Shown here: in pieces, positions 1 through 9,900 of the stretch | Layout of the letters: each line of letters opens with the position of its first letter | How positions within the stretch are numbered: position 1 is the stretch's first letter | Assembly (NCBI GenBank): GCA_018303125.1 | Contig: JAGVYS010000001.1 | Span: 69,886 to 116,461 of the forward strand | DNA length: 46,576 nt | Source of the DNA: Candidatus Woesearchaeota archaeon | GTDB lineage: Archaea; Nanobdellota; Nanobdellia; Woesearchaeales; WJIZ01 | Direction: 5' to 3' | The notes under the pieces: generated by a model | The model's input: only the letters and a program-made list of their open reading frames with translations | The model's database searches: none | What the model was told of the DNA's origin: nothing | Position numbers and translations under genes: made by a program

Positions 1-1269
1 AATAAGGTCTGCCCTATCATACCCGCCCTGCTCCCTTATAGAATCCACATTCGCAATATAATAGTCAAAGGAATGCCCATGGTAAAGAAGTATATTGTAC
101 CCATCAAAATCCTTACCTGAGTGGATGTTTACAATAGAAGGATTTGAGACTATTGTAGCGTTCTCCAGTCTTAGCAATGGTTCTGAAAACTTGGCTGAAA
201 AGACCGGCTGTGGCTCTGCTAGCCTCATGGCATCATGGTTGCCTGCGCAAATAATAAGTCGTATGTGCTTGGGTATCTTCGATAGTAGCTCAGCACACTC
301 TGAATACTGTTCTCTTGCATCTTTTATAGCTAACTCTGTTTCCTGGCCAGGGTAAACCCCGACTCCGTCAATAAGGTCGCCAACAAAAAAAATATACTTG
401 ACTTTTGAAGCTATATCTCTCTGCCCTGCGTTCCCTGCATTAAGGTTTATCCAGTCTAGAAACTTCATAAAATCTTCCTTTAGGAAATTATTTGAGCCTA
501 CATGTAAGTCAGAAAGGAAAAGCACATAGTCCTCATTGCCGTGCTTCTTTGTCTCGTTTGTTATTGGTACATCCGGCCAGAGGATATTGTTGGCAAAAAC
601 TACTTTATTCCCTACGTTGCCAATTATGCCGATAACTTCATCAAGAACAATATCTCTGGAGGAGGCGTATAACTCTGGTTTTGACTTGTTTACAATTACC
701 TTCATCTGGTCTGTCTGGTCTTCAATTGTCAAAACTATGTTGTTGTTTTTTGTAATATCTTTTTGCTTTACAATTCCTATAAGCGAAACACTCTCCTTGT
801 CTGATTTTGCAAGTATCCTGCTTATTGGGAGCGTGTTCTTCAGCTCCTCCCTATTATAGAGTATTTTTCTGAGTGCCTCAAACCTTGAGTTGAAATAATC
901 TACAAAGTCGCCGACAACTATCTTCCTCGGCTCTTCTAAATAAGATTTTACAACTTTTACAGAAGGTGCATCTGGCAAGGTCTCTTTTGGTTGTGTGGCA
1001 AGTGAATCTAATATTGTTTTGTACCCGACAGAGTCACCCATCTCAAGGCTGGCGCGCGCACTTTCAAATTCCCTCCAGTCTATCTGCTGCCTGTTAGCAA
1101 GTATTGCTAGAGCATCACTGTTGAGGTATACAAAATCATTACTCGCACCATAGTCAAATGTATGGAAGCGTCTTTTCATTGTGAGAAGTTCATCGTCATC
1201 TTTTATGGACAGTAATATCCCCCTGTCCATAAACGCCCTCACAACCTCTTTTTTCTGCTGTTCTTGCAA
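1..1269 (-). CDS. polB: DNA polymerase D (PolII) small subunit DP1, partial
   Basis: This is the N-terminal 423 residues of the small subunit of the archaeal replicative polymerase PolD, which carries the calcineurin-like 3'-5' exonuclease; the C-terminus lies beyond the window edge. The N-terminal helix (QQKKEVVRAFMDRGILLS) is typical of DP1. An OB-fold-like segment around residues 155-225 is followed by the phosphoesterase motifs FLSDLHVGS (about 250), VGDLIDG (about 290), AGNHD (about 345) and HGHSFDY near the visible end. I chose the TTG at 1269 because it lies 9 bases after the orc1 stop, has a GGTG behind it, and includes the full first helix; the first internal ATG (1230) would cut that helix. 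It is downstream of orc1 in one transcription unit, as in several euryarchaea. Confidence 0.93.
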   Translation of the reverse strand, partial: MQEQQKKEVVRAFMDRGILLSIKDDDELLTMKRRFHTFDYGASNDFVYLNSDALAILANRQQIDWREFESARASLEMGDSVGYKTILDSLATQPKETLPDAPSVKVVKSYLEEPRKIVVGDFVDYFNSRFEALRKILYNREELKNTLPISRILAKSDKESVSLIGIVKQKDITKNNNIVLTIEDQTDQMKVIVNKSKPELYASSRDIVLDEVIGIIGNVGNKVVFANNILWPDVPITNETKKHGNEDYVLFLSDLHVGSNNFLKEDFMKFLDWINLNAGNAGQRDIASKVKYIFFVGDLIDGVGVYPGQETELAIKDAREQYSECAELLSKIPKHIRLIICAGNHDAMRLAEPQPVFSAKFSEPLLRLENATIVSNPSIVNIHSGKDFDGYNILLYHGHSFDYYIANVDSIREQGGYDRADLI

Positions 1270-1278
1270 GTTTACACC

Positions 1279-2487
1279 TTATTCCCTTATATCTAGCGAC
1301 TTTAGTAAAGTTTCCTTGATGCTGTGCGTTGATACCTCTGGTATGTTCAGGAAAACTTCCCTTGTCCTGCCATACCTTCCCTTAGATATGATTTTGGCGT
1401 TTATTATGCCAAAAAGGTCAAGCTCTGAAAGTACATCGGACACCCTCCTCTGAGTCAGAGGCCTAAGACCTGTCTTGCTGCAAAGGTTTCTGTATAGTCC
1501 ATATATCTCGCCAGTAAACATTGGGCCTTTTCTTGTAATTGAAAGAGATACTATGGAATAAAGTATGCACTGGCTTTGTTTTGGCTGGTTTGCGACTATA
1601 TCAGATATCCTATCGCGCTCTATTTTCTCCTCTGCCTGATCGATGTGTTTTAAAGTTACTTTCTGTGTACCTGTCCTTTCTGCAAGCTCCGCAGCGACCC
1701 TTATGAGCTCTATGGCTCTTCTTGCGTCCCCGTGCTCTCTCGCGGAGTAGGCAGAGCATTTCTCGATTGTGCCTTGTTCGAGAACTCCCTCCTTGAAGGC
1801 TATTGATATCCTTTGCTTCAGGATATCTTGAATTTGAAATGCGTTATAAGGTGGAAAGATTATTTCCTCCTCTGAAAGGGAAGACCTAACGCGCGGGTCT
1901 AAGTTATCAATGAAAACCATGTCGTTTGAAAGCCCAACAATAGCCATGAAAGATTTCGCAGACTCATCATTTGCCCTGAGAAGATTATAGAGCACGCTGT
2001 CACCGGTCTTCTTGATTAATTGGTCTATCTCATCTAACACAAGAAGTATTGGGCATTCCTGCTGGTCAACAGCATTGAAAAACACGCGATAAACCTCATC
2101 CGTAGGCAGGCCTGTTGAAGGCAGTTCTTTCCCGAATTCCCTGGAAAGCTGGGCCAGGAGACGATATTCCGTATCCGCTACTCTTTTTAGCTTACAATTA
2201 ATATACACGGCTCTGATTTGTAGTCCTGTTTCATTTGAGGCTGCTGTTATTTCTTTTATTACATGCTTAATACTAAGGGTCTTTCCTGTGCCAGTTTTTC
2301 CGTAAATAAAAAGATTGGATGGTTTCTCTTTCCTAAGTATTGGGGCAAGAATTTGTGCTATTTGGTTTATCTGCGTATCTCTATGGTGAATTGTTTCTGG
2401 CAAATAGGAACTTAAGAACACGGATTTGTCAGTAAAAATAGATTCTTTTTGTACATAACTTTTGAAAAATTCTGATAGCTCAGCCAT
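1279..2487 (-). CDS. cdc6: Orc1/Cdc6 replication initiator
   Basis: This 402-residue AAA+ protein binds origin recognition boxes and helps load the MCM helicase. Walker A is GKTGTGKT at about residues 62-69 and Walker B is LLVLDEIDQ at about 147-155. A sensor-2-type GDARRAIELIR follows near 265, and a C-terminal winged-helix domain occupies roughly 300-395. The length is normal for the family. The start is supported by a TATA box 26 nt upstream, which predicts a leaderless mRNA. The polD small-subunit gene follows within 9 bases, and the presumed origin lies directly upstream. Only this one initiator gene is in the window. Confidence 0.96.
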   Translation of the reverse strand: MAELSEFFKSYVQKESIFTDKSVFLSSYLPETIHHRDTQINQIAQILAPILRKEKPSNLFIYGKTGTGKTLSIKHVIKEITAASNETGLQIRAVYINCKLKRVADTEYRLLAQLSREFGKELPSTGLPTDEVYRVFFNAVDQQECPILLVLDEIDQLIKKTGDSVLYNLLRANDESAKSFMAIVGLSNDMVFIDNLDPRVRSSLSEEEIIFPPYNAFQIQDILKQRISIAFKEGVLEQGTIEKCSAYSAREHGDARRAIELIRVAAELAERTGTQKVTLKHIDQAEEKIERDRISDIVANQPKQSQCILYSIVSLSITRKGPMFTGEIYGLYRNLCSKTGLRPLTQRRVSDVLSELDLFGIINAKIISKGRYGRTREVFLNIPEVSTHSIKETLLKSLDIRE

Positions 2488-2510
2488 TCTTTTTCCATAA
2501 GAAAAGAAGG

Positions 2511-2518
2511 TATATAAA
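2511..2518 (-). promoter_or_regulatory. TATA box of orc1/cdc6
   Basis: TTTATATA on the minus strand is centred about 27 nt before the orc1 ATG, predicting transcription that starts at or very near the start codon. An ORB-like sequence (2491-2510) lies between the box and the gene, so the initiator could repress its own transcription. Confidence 0.7.
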
Positions 2519-2551
2519 CATTATTGTTTATGGAAATATAGGTTACTGTTG

Positions 2552-2583
2552 CCTAGACACACCCCTCCATTTCTCATGGAAAG
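2552..2583 (-). other. ORB-like element (left, minus orientation) of putative oriC
   Basis: Read on the minus strand, this has a TTTCCAT...GAAATGG dyad followed by GGGGTGTGTCTAG. It matches the plus-strand element at 2663-2695 almost base for base but in inverted orientation. Archaeal origin recognition boxes consist of a TTCCANTGGAAA-like dyad followed by a G string, which is what is seen. Binding by the adjacent orc1 product is inferred. Confidence 0.65.
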
Positions 2584-2662
2584 TATTGCTCCGTTTATAT
2601 GTTTATTATATATTTTCAATATAGAAATAAATATATATATACTATACTAAACTATAAAATCA
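2584..2662. other. AT-rich core of putative oriC (candidate unwinding element)
   Basis: About 79 bases made almost wholly of A and T (runs of TATATA, TATACTA, AATAAA) lie between the two inverted ORB-like elements. Origins in Pyrococcus, Aeropyrum and Sulfolobus have this layout: an AT-rich unwinding region flanked by inverted ORBs, next to cdc6. No ORF was found in it. Confidence 0.6.
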
Positions 2663-2695
2663 TTTTCCAATGGAAATGAGGGAGTGTGTGTTTAG
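2663..2695 (+). other. ORB-like element (right, plus orientation) of putative oriC
   Basis: TTTTCCAATGGAAATGAGGG followed by AGTGTGTG and TTTAG contains the perfect dyad TTTCCA-A-TGGAAA and a following G/T-rich string. It is the inverted partner of the element at 2552-2583; the pair shares the dyad, the GAAATG core and a GTGTGT tail. It is the better match to the archaeal ORB consensus. Confidence 0.68.
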
Positions 2696-2704
2696 TATAC
2701 TAAA
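2691..2704. repeat. 14-bp perfect palindrome
   Basis: TTTAGTATACTAAA is a perfect palindrome at the right edge of the ORB-like element, about 105 bases before a ribbon-helix-helix gene. TATACTAAA also occurs at about 2644-2652 in the AT-rich core. It could be an operator for the small regulator downstream or an origin component; nothing in the sequence decides this. The rest of 2705-2807 is AT-rich without an ORF and holds a tandem CTAACTTA repeat just before the gene. Confidence 0.4.
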
Positions 2705-2807
2705 AAGTAATCTAGTTTGTTTTTTAGAAAGTTTTAAATAGTGATAATTTAAGTAATTATTAAAATAAACTTAGCAATAATAAATAAGCTAACTTAACTA
2801 ACTTACT

Positions 2808-2945
2808 ATGGTCAGAATAAATATAGAGCTACCGGACGAGATACATAAGAAAGCAAAGCTAAACGCACTTCTTCAGAACAAAACGCTCATAAAATATATA
2901 CATGAAGCGATAGAGGAAAAAACGGAGAAAGATGAAAAAAATTAA
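2808..2945 (+). CDS. Small ribbon-helix-helix DNA-binding protein
   Basis: A 45-residue protein begins MVRINIELPDEIHKKAKLNA. It has a short beta strand (RINIELP), a helix, a turn and a second helix (KTLIKYIHEAIEEK), which is the ribbon-helix-helix (CopG/MetJ-like) pattern. Its last 14 bases overlap the next gene, so the two are probably translationally coupled. It could be an autoregulator or the regulator of the long surface-protein block that it heads. A stray antitoxin is the alternative, but no toxin follows. It is too short for most gene callers, which is why the start and end are stated here with care. Confidence 0.72.
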   Translation: MVRINIELPDEIHKKAKLNALLQNKTLIKYIHEAIEEKTEKDEKN

Positions 2946-5721
2946 TTTATTGTTTGCTTTATGTGTAGGTATTTTGTTGAGTTCTATGTCGACAGCTATA
3001 ATGCAAGTACCATCAGATTTAGCTCAGGAAGCAACAACATCGATTAATTTTTGCGTTGACCGCTACCCTCACTTCATTTATGAGAGAGACGGCAACATTG
3101 GCAAGGTTTATGTTGTAGGGGTTAATTACAAATCCTGTGCAACCAACAAAGCGCCAGCAGGAGGCTGCAGCATTTCAGACCCCGGGGCAGGGAAGGAAAA
3201 CGACATTAAATTGCAAGTATTGACAATTGATTGGGCAAAAAGACCTAGAATAGGCAACATAACCATAACAGGGAAAGATAAAACAGCAAACAGAAACATA
3301 AATGAAATAACTATTGATGAAAAAACAAGTAATTTTGAAGGATGCGAGTTTACATACTTTAAGAGTTATTCTAATGCAGGTACAGGCGATTGCCAAGAAA
3401 TTTGCTGTAAAGAAGGGGAGATTATTACGTCGTATCAAGACCCACCAGATGGAGCACGAGTAATCAGCGGAGGACAAGGGCAGAAATGTATAACTATGCG
3501 AGAAGGGAATAATTGTGGCGGGGAAGACCCAAACAGTGCAGGGATTACCTGCTTAGGTATCACCGATTCTTCAGGAGGTAGCGCATTACAGATTGGAAAT
3601 TCTGGTGGCAGCCCAGGCCGCCGCCATGATGTAGATATAAAAGCAAAATTCACACTTAGTAGAGACGATTCTGACGCCGTCATATGTACTGCTCATCAAG
3701 GCGAGGGAGCATGGTTGCAAGGGGAAAATTTTGGGAATAACTGTTGCGGCGATGATATAGGGGATGCCGGCACAATAACCAACAATTACTTATGCTATAA
3801 CAATATCCAGAGTACCACCTCAGAAGATCCATTACAGGGTCCATGGGTATGGAGGAAGGCAGAGGACTCCAACAAGGGCGTAATAATAGTTTCACCGGCA
3901 GCTAGGGCATCATACCTTTCTAAAGGGGACGCCTGGGTTAAGTGTATTCAGGAAGGAACGGCATCTAAAATAATTTTAGGAAATGTACTTCAATCATCAA
4001 ATATCTATACTCCTCTAGATCATGATTATCTATGTTATTTTGAACCTGCTCTAAAACAGCATGTCTTTGTAGAATGCTGTGGGAGCTCAAACTGCGAAAA
4101 CAACGCAGGAAGCAATGGCAAGGAACTGGGGTTTGGCGGTGACAGTAAATCAGCAGGCGATTCAGTCAAAATTGGAGCAGAAACATATTTCTGCTCAGCA
4201 GATTCTGAATTTGTCACTGACCTTGACCAAGACGAATCAGCATGCAATTCAGCAAAAAGCGAAGACGGGCAAGACCTTGGCTATCGCTGGACAGGCTCAA
4301 AATGCTGTGGTGATGATACTGATGAATCCTATAATGATGTGGGCGGTATCGGAGCCTGCATAAAAGGAAAGGTTGCTGCAAATGGTGTTGTTTTAGGAGA
4401 AAATAATGGCATAACAGCAGGAAGTAAGTTGATATCTGTCTCCAATGGCCAATTCTTAGGGTGTAATTATGAACAAGGAGGTCACCAGCTGTCAAATCAG
4501 CCAGTAGAGGTAACAAAAGCAGCATTCTGCACAATCTCCGGGCAAAATTTCTGTGACCTTACTGGAAAATGGGAAGCTAAAACAGCAGATAATCTGCGTC
4601 AAAGCAGGTTGCCGGGAGAGAGCGCAGGCGGCTTCTGCTGTCCTGTTAACACTTGCTGGAATGGCAATGAATGCATTGCAGACCAAAGTGCACTTTCCTC
4701 TGTACAACCGCGCAGCGATGGCTATAGGTGCATAGCTGGCAATTGGGAGAGAAGCTCTGAAAAAACCTCAATGGACGGCAACAGCAAGGGATACTGTCCG
4801 AGAAATGACCAATGCTTCGTTTCGCACAGCGGCGTATTGCAGGACAATGGTATGCCTGATAAGAACCCGCAATGCATATTCTCTGGGCAATATAAGAATG
4901 ACAATTACTGTGAAGGCGGAAACTGGAACACAAGGACAAAGGCGCTGGCAGACGCGCTTCTTTCATATGCCGGGAACAGCTTTACTCTCTATTGCGGAAA
5001 CCATGCAGAAACATTAAATTATTTCAATTATGTAGTAATCGGACCGGAACGCAACTCAGTAAATGTAGAGGACCTCTTCAAGAAAGGCCTGATTGGGAAT
5101 GTATGCGTGCTTGTTGCAGGGCAAGAAATATATTTTGGTGGAGTGCTTAATGTAGAGTTAGAGGAAGGGAACAAGGCAACAATTTCAGCTGCACTGCCGG
5201 GGCTGGCAGGATGTTATGGCAAGGACGCACAAGGAGAAATAAAATGTTCTGATGAGGCATCTTACAATAAAAACCTTAAGACTTTTATTTACAATTCTAA
5301 TGATATGAAGCTAAAAAGCGAAGGCCAGATTAGGGGAACGCAGGAATATTTTGAAGATGCTTTTAGCACAGCAAAGGCAGCCTTCAATACTCAGCAAGCA
5401 AAAATCATTCAGGATGGATATGTTCCAAGGTTCAGTAGCATATTTCTTAGCAAAAAAGCAGGCAAAGAATCTTTTGCAATCCTTGATAGCTTAGGAAAAG
5501 AAGAGCATATCATCGCAAAATACCAGGGAACAGACGCAGGAAAAATATGCACAGCAATAGGGGCATACGAAAAACTAAAAATTAGCAGCAGGATAAACGT
5601 GCTGATTAAATGTGCAAAGCAGGACGAAGACAAGACAGCAAGCATATTTGCAAAGATTGGCCAACAGACAGATGTAAAGACAGGGGACGTATGGACAAGC
5701 CTAACTGGAAAATTAAGATAA
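2932..5721 (+). CDS. Large secreted Cys-rich protein, DPANN-type, function unknown
   Basis: This 929-residue protein has a Sec-type signal peptide (MKKINLLFALCVGILLSSMSTA). The mature part is extracellular in character: low in Lys, rich in Gly/Ser/Asn and with dozens of cysteines, many in pairs. A module CCGDD recurs (near residues 272 and 460), preceded once by YRWTGSK, and there are related FCCP and VECCG units. An NNYCEGGNWNTRTK-like segment near 660 leads into a less Cys-rich C-terminal region of about 270 residues. I recall similar proteins only from DPANN genomes and know of no established function. It heads the surface gene block, and the next gene begins inside its last 31 bases. No C-terminal membrane anchor is evident, so it is probably released or held by partners. 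Confidence 0.8.
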   Translation: MKKINLLFALCVGILLSSMSTAIMQVPSDLAQEATTSINFCVDRYPHFIYERDGNIGKVYVVGVNYKSCATNKAPAGGCSISDPGAGKENDIKLQVLTIDWAKRPRIGNITITGKDKTANRNINEITIDEKTSNFEGCEFTYFKSYSNAGTGDCQEICCKEGEIITSYQDPPDGARVISGGQGQKCITMREGNNCGGEDPNSAGITCLGITDSSGGSALQIGNSGGSPGRRHDVDIKAKFTLSRDDSDAVICTAHQGEGAWLQGENFGNNCCGDDIGDAGTITNNYLCYNNIQSTTSEDPLQGPWVWRKAEDSNKGVIIVSPAARASYLSKGDAWVKCIQEGTASKIILGNVLQSSNIYTPLDHDYLCYFEPALKQHVFVECCGSSNCENNAGSNGKELGFGGDSKSAGDSVKIGAETYFCSADSEFVTDLDQDESACNSAKSEDGQDLGYRWTGSKCCGDDTDESYNDVGGIGACIKGKVAANGVVLGENNGITAGSKLISVSNGQFLGCNYEQGGHQLSNQPVEVTKAAFCTISGQNFCDLTGKWEAKTADNLRQSRLPGESAGGFCCPVNTCWNGNECIADQSALSSVQPRSDGYRCIAGNWERSSEKTSMDGNSKGYCPRNDQCFVSHSGVLQDNGMPDKNPQCIFSGQYKNDNYCEGGNWNTRTKALADALLSYAGNSFTLYCGNHAETLNYFNYVVIGPERNSVNVEDLFKKGLIGNVCVLVAGQEIYFGGVLNVELEEGNKATISAALPGLAGCYGKDAQGEIKCSDEASYNKNLKTFIYNSNDMKLKSEGQIRGTQEYFEDAFSTAKAAFNTQQAKIIQDGYVPRFSSIFLSKKAGKESFAILDSLGKEEHIIAKYQGTDAGKICTAIGAYEKLKISSRINVLIKCAKQDEDKTASIFAKIGQQTDVKTGDVWTSLTGKLR

Positions 5722-6905
5722 GGAATCACAAAAAAGCCCAGGTGACATTATTCATAATCATAGGTCTGCTCCTTGTTATCATAGTTATAGTGCTTATCTT
5801 TATTGCAAAGCTTGTTAATGAGTCACAAGAAAAAAGAAGCACAAAAGAGGCAACAGAAACTTCAGCAAGCCTTCAGCCTCTTTCTGATTATGTTGAATCA
5901 TGCATTGAAACCAGCGCAAAAAAAGCTCTCGAGTTTGTTAGCGACCAGTCAGGTTACATATACACTAACCAGAAAGGCGACAAGCAAAGGCTTGTTGCGG
6001 GATTCTATGTTGAACACCGAGGAAACCAAATTCCTTTCAGGATACAGCCACCTGTATCGGGTGAGATATGCAAGTCAGGAGGAGAATATCCAGTAAAATT
6101 AGAAACGTATCCTTACATAAGTGGCGGGCGAAGGTACGACTATGCTTCTTGTTTTGGAAGAGTAGTGCTATTTAATCTTGAGAGGATTGAGAAATCAATG
6201 GAGAAGTTCATAGAAGGAGACATTGAAGACAGTTCTCGTTGTGATTTTTCAAATTTTAAAGGCCTGAAAATAGACAAGAGGCAATCTACTGTAAACATAG
6301 AGAGCAAGGAATCAAGCACAATTTTTACAGTCAACTATCCATTAAAAGTCACAGACAGCTCAGGTGCAGAATCTTCCCTAAGCAATTTCAGGACAGAGCT
6401 AAAGTTCAGCTTAAATCCGATAATCGAATTTTCAAACACGATAATGCAGAAAGATACTTCAGATCCAAGATACGACATAAAAGATGGAGATAGCAGATTT
6501 TCAGTAAATGTAGTTGAAGTAGCGGGCGGGGACGATATCGTAGTTATTGAGTCACAGAATATCGACTTCTATGGAGAAAAATTCCAAATGATTTTTGCAA
6601 GAAAGAACAGGAAACCGATATTGGAGTTCTACGCAGCCGGCAGTGAATTAGCTGCAAGGGAAGGGGAGCCACTAAGCTATGAAGGAATAATAAATAAGGA
6701 TATAGTTGCCTTAGACCCGGATGAGGATGCAGTAACTATCAGTATTAAAGTGAATAACCTGCAGCTTATAGCTGGTGGCTCATATATAGTAACTCAGGAA
6801 GACTTAGTCTCTGGAGAGATACCAATAACATTGGAAGTTATTGATGATGGCGGGCTTTCAGACTCACAAATTAGCAGCCAGAAAATAGAGGAAACTGCAA
6901 CATGA
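5691..6905 (+). CDS. Prepilin-like membrane protein with Ig/cadherin-like C-terminus
   Basis: Predicted length is 404 residues. The N-terminus reads NHKKAQVTLFIIIGLL and continues as one hydrophobic helix to about residue 41. KKA followed by Q is an archaeal class III (prepilin) processing motif. After it comes a segment PLSDYVESCIETSAKKALEF then SDQSGYIY, which I recognise as a conserved unnamed DPANN family. Residues from about 305 resemble a cadherin or Ig-like domain (LDPDEDAVTI, VIDDGGLSDSQ). I chose ATG 5691 because it has GGGG about 5 nt before it; the frame is open back to 5610, but that would give 27 implausible residues before the signal. The next gene overlaps its stop by ATGA. The outer domain may bind ligand or partner pilins. 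Confidence 0.78.
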   Translation: MDKPNWKIKIRNHKKAQVTLFIIIGLLLVIIVIVLIFIAKLVNESQEKRSTKEATETSASLQPLSDYVESCIETSAKKALEFVSDQSGYIYTNQKGDKQRLVAGFYVEHRGNQIPFRIQPPVSGEICKSGGEYPVKLETYPYISGGRRYDYASCFGRVVLFNLERIEKSMEKFIEGDIEDSSRCDFSNFKGLKIDKRQSTVNIESKESSTIFTVNYPLKVTDSSGAESSLSNFRTELKFSLNPIIEFSNTIMQKDTSDPRYDIKDGDSRFSVNVVEVAGGDDIVVIESQNIDFYGEKFQMIFARKNRKPILEFYAAGSELAAREGEPLSYEGIINKDIVALDPDEDAVTISIKVNNLQLIAGGSYIVTQEDLVSGEIPITLEVIDDGGLSDSQISSQKIEETAT

Positions 6906-9900
6906 AATATGGCAATTATATAATTGCTGCACTCACCTTTATAGTATTCGCGCTCGCATTTTCAGGAAGTGCTTCAGCTGTTACAGGATGCTGCCTTAAT
7001 CCACGTCAGGAAAGTTACCAATGCTTTACAGGTAGCTTGGTTGAGGAGTCAGTCTGCTGCCCAGCTGGCAGCGAAAACTATCCATCTGACGAGATTTTAT
7101 CTCCTATAAACAGCGAGGATTGCAAAGCAGATTATTTCATAAAGGGTGCGGAATGCAGCGCTCAACTCCGCTGTGTTGATGTATGTTGCTGCAGCCAACC
7201 AGCAAAAGCAGAGAAAACCTCCACAGTTTATTGCGATGCTATAGGCGGGATTAAAGTAAAAATTGAAGGGTCAACCTCAACATGCAACATAGCCCTATGC
7301 AATTTTCCAAGCGACACAACAGGAACAGAGAAATGCGACAACCCTCTTTTTAGCCCAAGCATAACTCAATTTACTGCAAGGCCAGTTACAGGCGAAAAGT
7401 CATTTGATTTAAGTTGGAGCAGCAGCTGCGATGCATCTTCATACTCTGTGCAGAGGTGCAATGCAGATGGCCAAGGGTGCAAAGATATAATCACAACAAA
7501 TGAAAAGAAGGCAACAGACAGCTCAAATGAATTGCTCTGGGGCAAGGAGTACATGTACAAGGTCTCAGGGCAATATAAGTTTGGCAAGGCATCAACAGCT
7601 AGCAGCAAGTCAAACCTCGGGGACATAGAATGCTGGGGCAGGAAAGAGTCAGAAAAATTTTGTGTTTATGATAGCAATCTCATGGAACGCATGGAATATA
7701 TGCTTGCAAATAGGGTTCACTACGGCATACCGGCAGATACGGACACAGCGAAGGAATTTGCAGATTATGTAAAAAATAAGTACAGTGCAAAACTCAATAA
7801 AGGATTTTCATGCGATGCCAACAATAAGATTTCTTCTCCAACAATAAGCTGCACACAAAACCAAGTCTGCGTAGTGGAAAATAAAAATACCGTATGCAAA
7901 GACGCAAGCTCGCAGTGCAGGCCAACTAACTTGGATGAGAAGCCGTTTGGGTTATACACAACAAAAGCAGAATGCTATGCTCTCGGATATTGTTATTACG
8001 ACAACTCAAAAAGCATAGTTGACAAGTGCATAGCATGCAACCCAAAAATGGATTGTTATGACTATAAATCAAGCGAAGCATGCACGGAAAATAAATGCAG
8101 GCCAGACTTAAATTGTGAATGGAAACCGACAATAGGGGAATTAGGTGTTGGTGTATGTGTAAATCAAAATGCTGACAATTGCAACTGGTGCGATAAGAAA
8201 GGCAGCGATGGCATAGATGCCTCAGCCTATAACGATGTATTTGGGTTGTGCACAAAGGAGAAGGCAGAGGCGCTTTCAACAACAGGAAATACTTGCGAAT
8301 TAGTAGGGGATAAGGCAAGGAATTGCGGCATGCTCACCTGCAATGATATCCCAATTGCAGAATGCCCAACAACAAAGCCAAGCCTCGGCAGCGATAATTC
8401 AATAAATCCTATTCCTAATAAAATATACGCATGCAACTTAAAGGTTTGCGCAGTTATGGGGGGAGAGTGCAAAAAAGACGCAGATGCCGACGGAAATCCA
8501 GACTGCCAAGATGCAGACATAGATTGCCGGAAAGACGTATTTCCGCCAGAGGCAGTGCTCACCGAGCAAAAAGATATTGATGGCGTTGTAATCGGTTATA
8601 GTATTTCAATAAAGGACAAGACATCTAAAGGTGACATAATAAATCCTCCAGGCGCAAAGCTCCGCCTCTGCATAAATAAGCCAGGAGAGAATGCATGCCC
8701 TAAACCAGACAGGTCACAATGGCTTCAGACAGAAGACACATCTCTTAGCATAAACGGGCTTCTCTTGAGTGACAAGAACCGTCAGATAGGCATTTCATAT
8801 TTAGGCAATGGTGACAACCAGATATATTACTATGCAGAAGACTCATCTCACAACTTGGGCATTGTTAAACATGTAACTATCACAGCATTAGAAGCAAACA
8901 AAAGGCCAGAGATTGTTTCGATTAATGTATTTGGGGCAAGGGAAGTAGGCAGTATATATTATACAAAGGAAAAAAGGCCTGCTGTAAAGATAGTTCTTAG
9001 GGAACCTGGAGCAGCAATACAGCAAGGGACAACAGATTTTAGGAATGCAGACTCTTCTCAACAGGTAACAGGATGGCAGGTTGTCGGAAAAGGCAACACA
9101 GAATATACAGTCTCTTTCATTAATAATCTGCAGAATGGAAAATATGTTTTGACGATCAAGCCAAAGAACACAGATAACAAAATAATAACAAGGGAGATTA
9201 CGATAAGGATAGATAACTTACTCCCAGATGTAAGATTTGCATCCCCACAGCAAAATAGCGTAACAAAAGGGGAGCCGTTAAGGATGGCAATTTCTTCCTC
9301 AAGGCCAATAAATATCACGAAGGCAGAGGCATCAGGAAAAGACTACTCTTCCTTGTTTGAATATGCCTTCTCAGAATCATTCGAAAAGGAGCTCGATATA
9401 GCAGACGGCAAGCATGCTTTTTCAATAGTAGCAAATGATTATTACGGCAACACAGTTAATGCAAAACTGGATTTTACAGTCAACAACGTCGAAAGGCCAG
9501 TTATAGAATTAATTGAGCCTAAGAATGGGGTATCCCAGAATAACAACTTTAACCTGAAAATAAAGGCAGATAATGAAGTTGAGTGCAAATATTCTGTTGA
9601 CAGCACAAGGTCTGATACAGGATTTTACCAGAATATGGCTTCCTTTGATAACGCAGTGAAAGGCATTTTCCACACTAAAAACAACCTAAGGATAGAAGGC
9701 AAATGGCCCCATCTTTTGCAGGTATGGTGTAAAGACCCATTGTGGGGAGAAACCATTTTCAGGTATAGCTTTACTTTGCAGGTGGACACTACAAGGCCCG
9801 AGATAAGGGTCATGTCGTTCCCTGTCAGCCCTCTTGCGGAAGCACCTGTTGATTTACTACTTGTAGCAGTTTCTGATGAGGGAATAATATGCAGCTATTC

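Noticed and set aside
4079-5017. Several 60-106 codon frames on both strands within the first large secreted protein gene
   Set aside because: All overlap the long Cys-rich frame, which has a signal peptide and recognisable repeats; these have none.
5610-5690. Upstream extension of the KKAQ protein by 27 residues
   Set aside because: The added residues are polar and unlike any signal, lie inside the previous gene, and the ATG at 5691 has a ribosome site.
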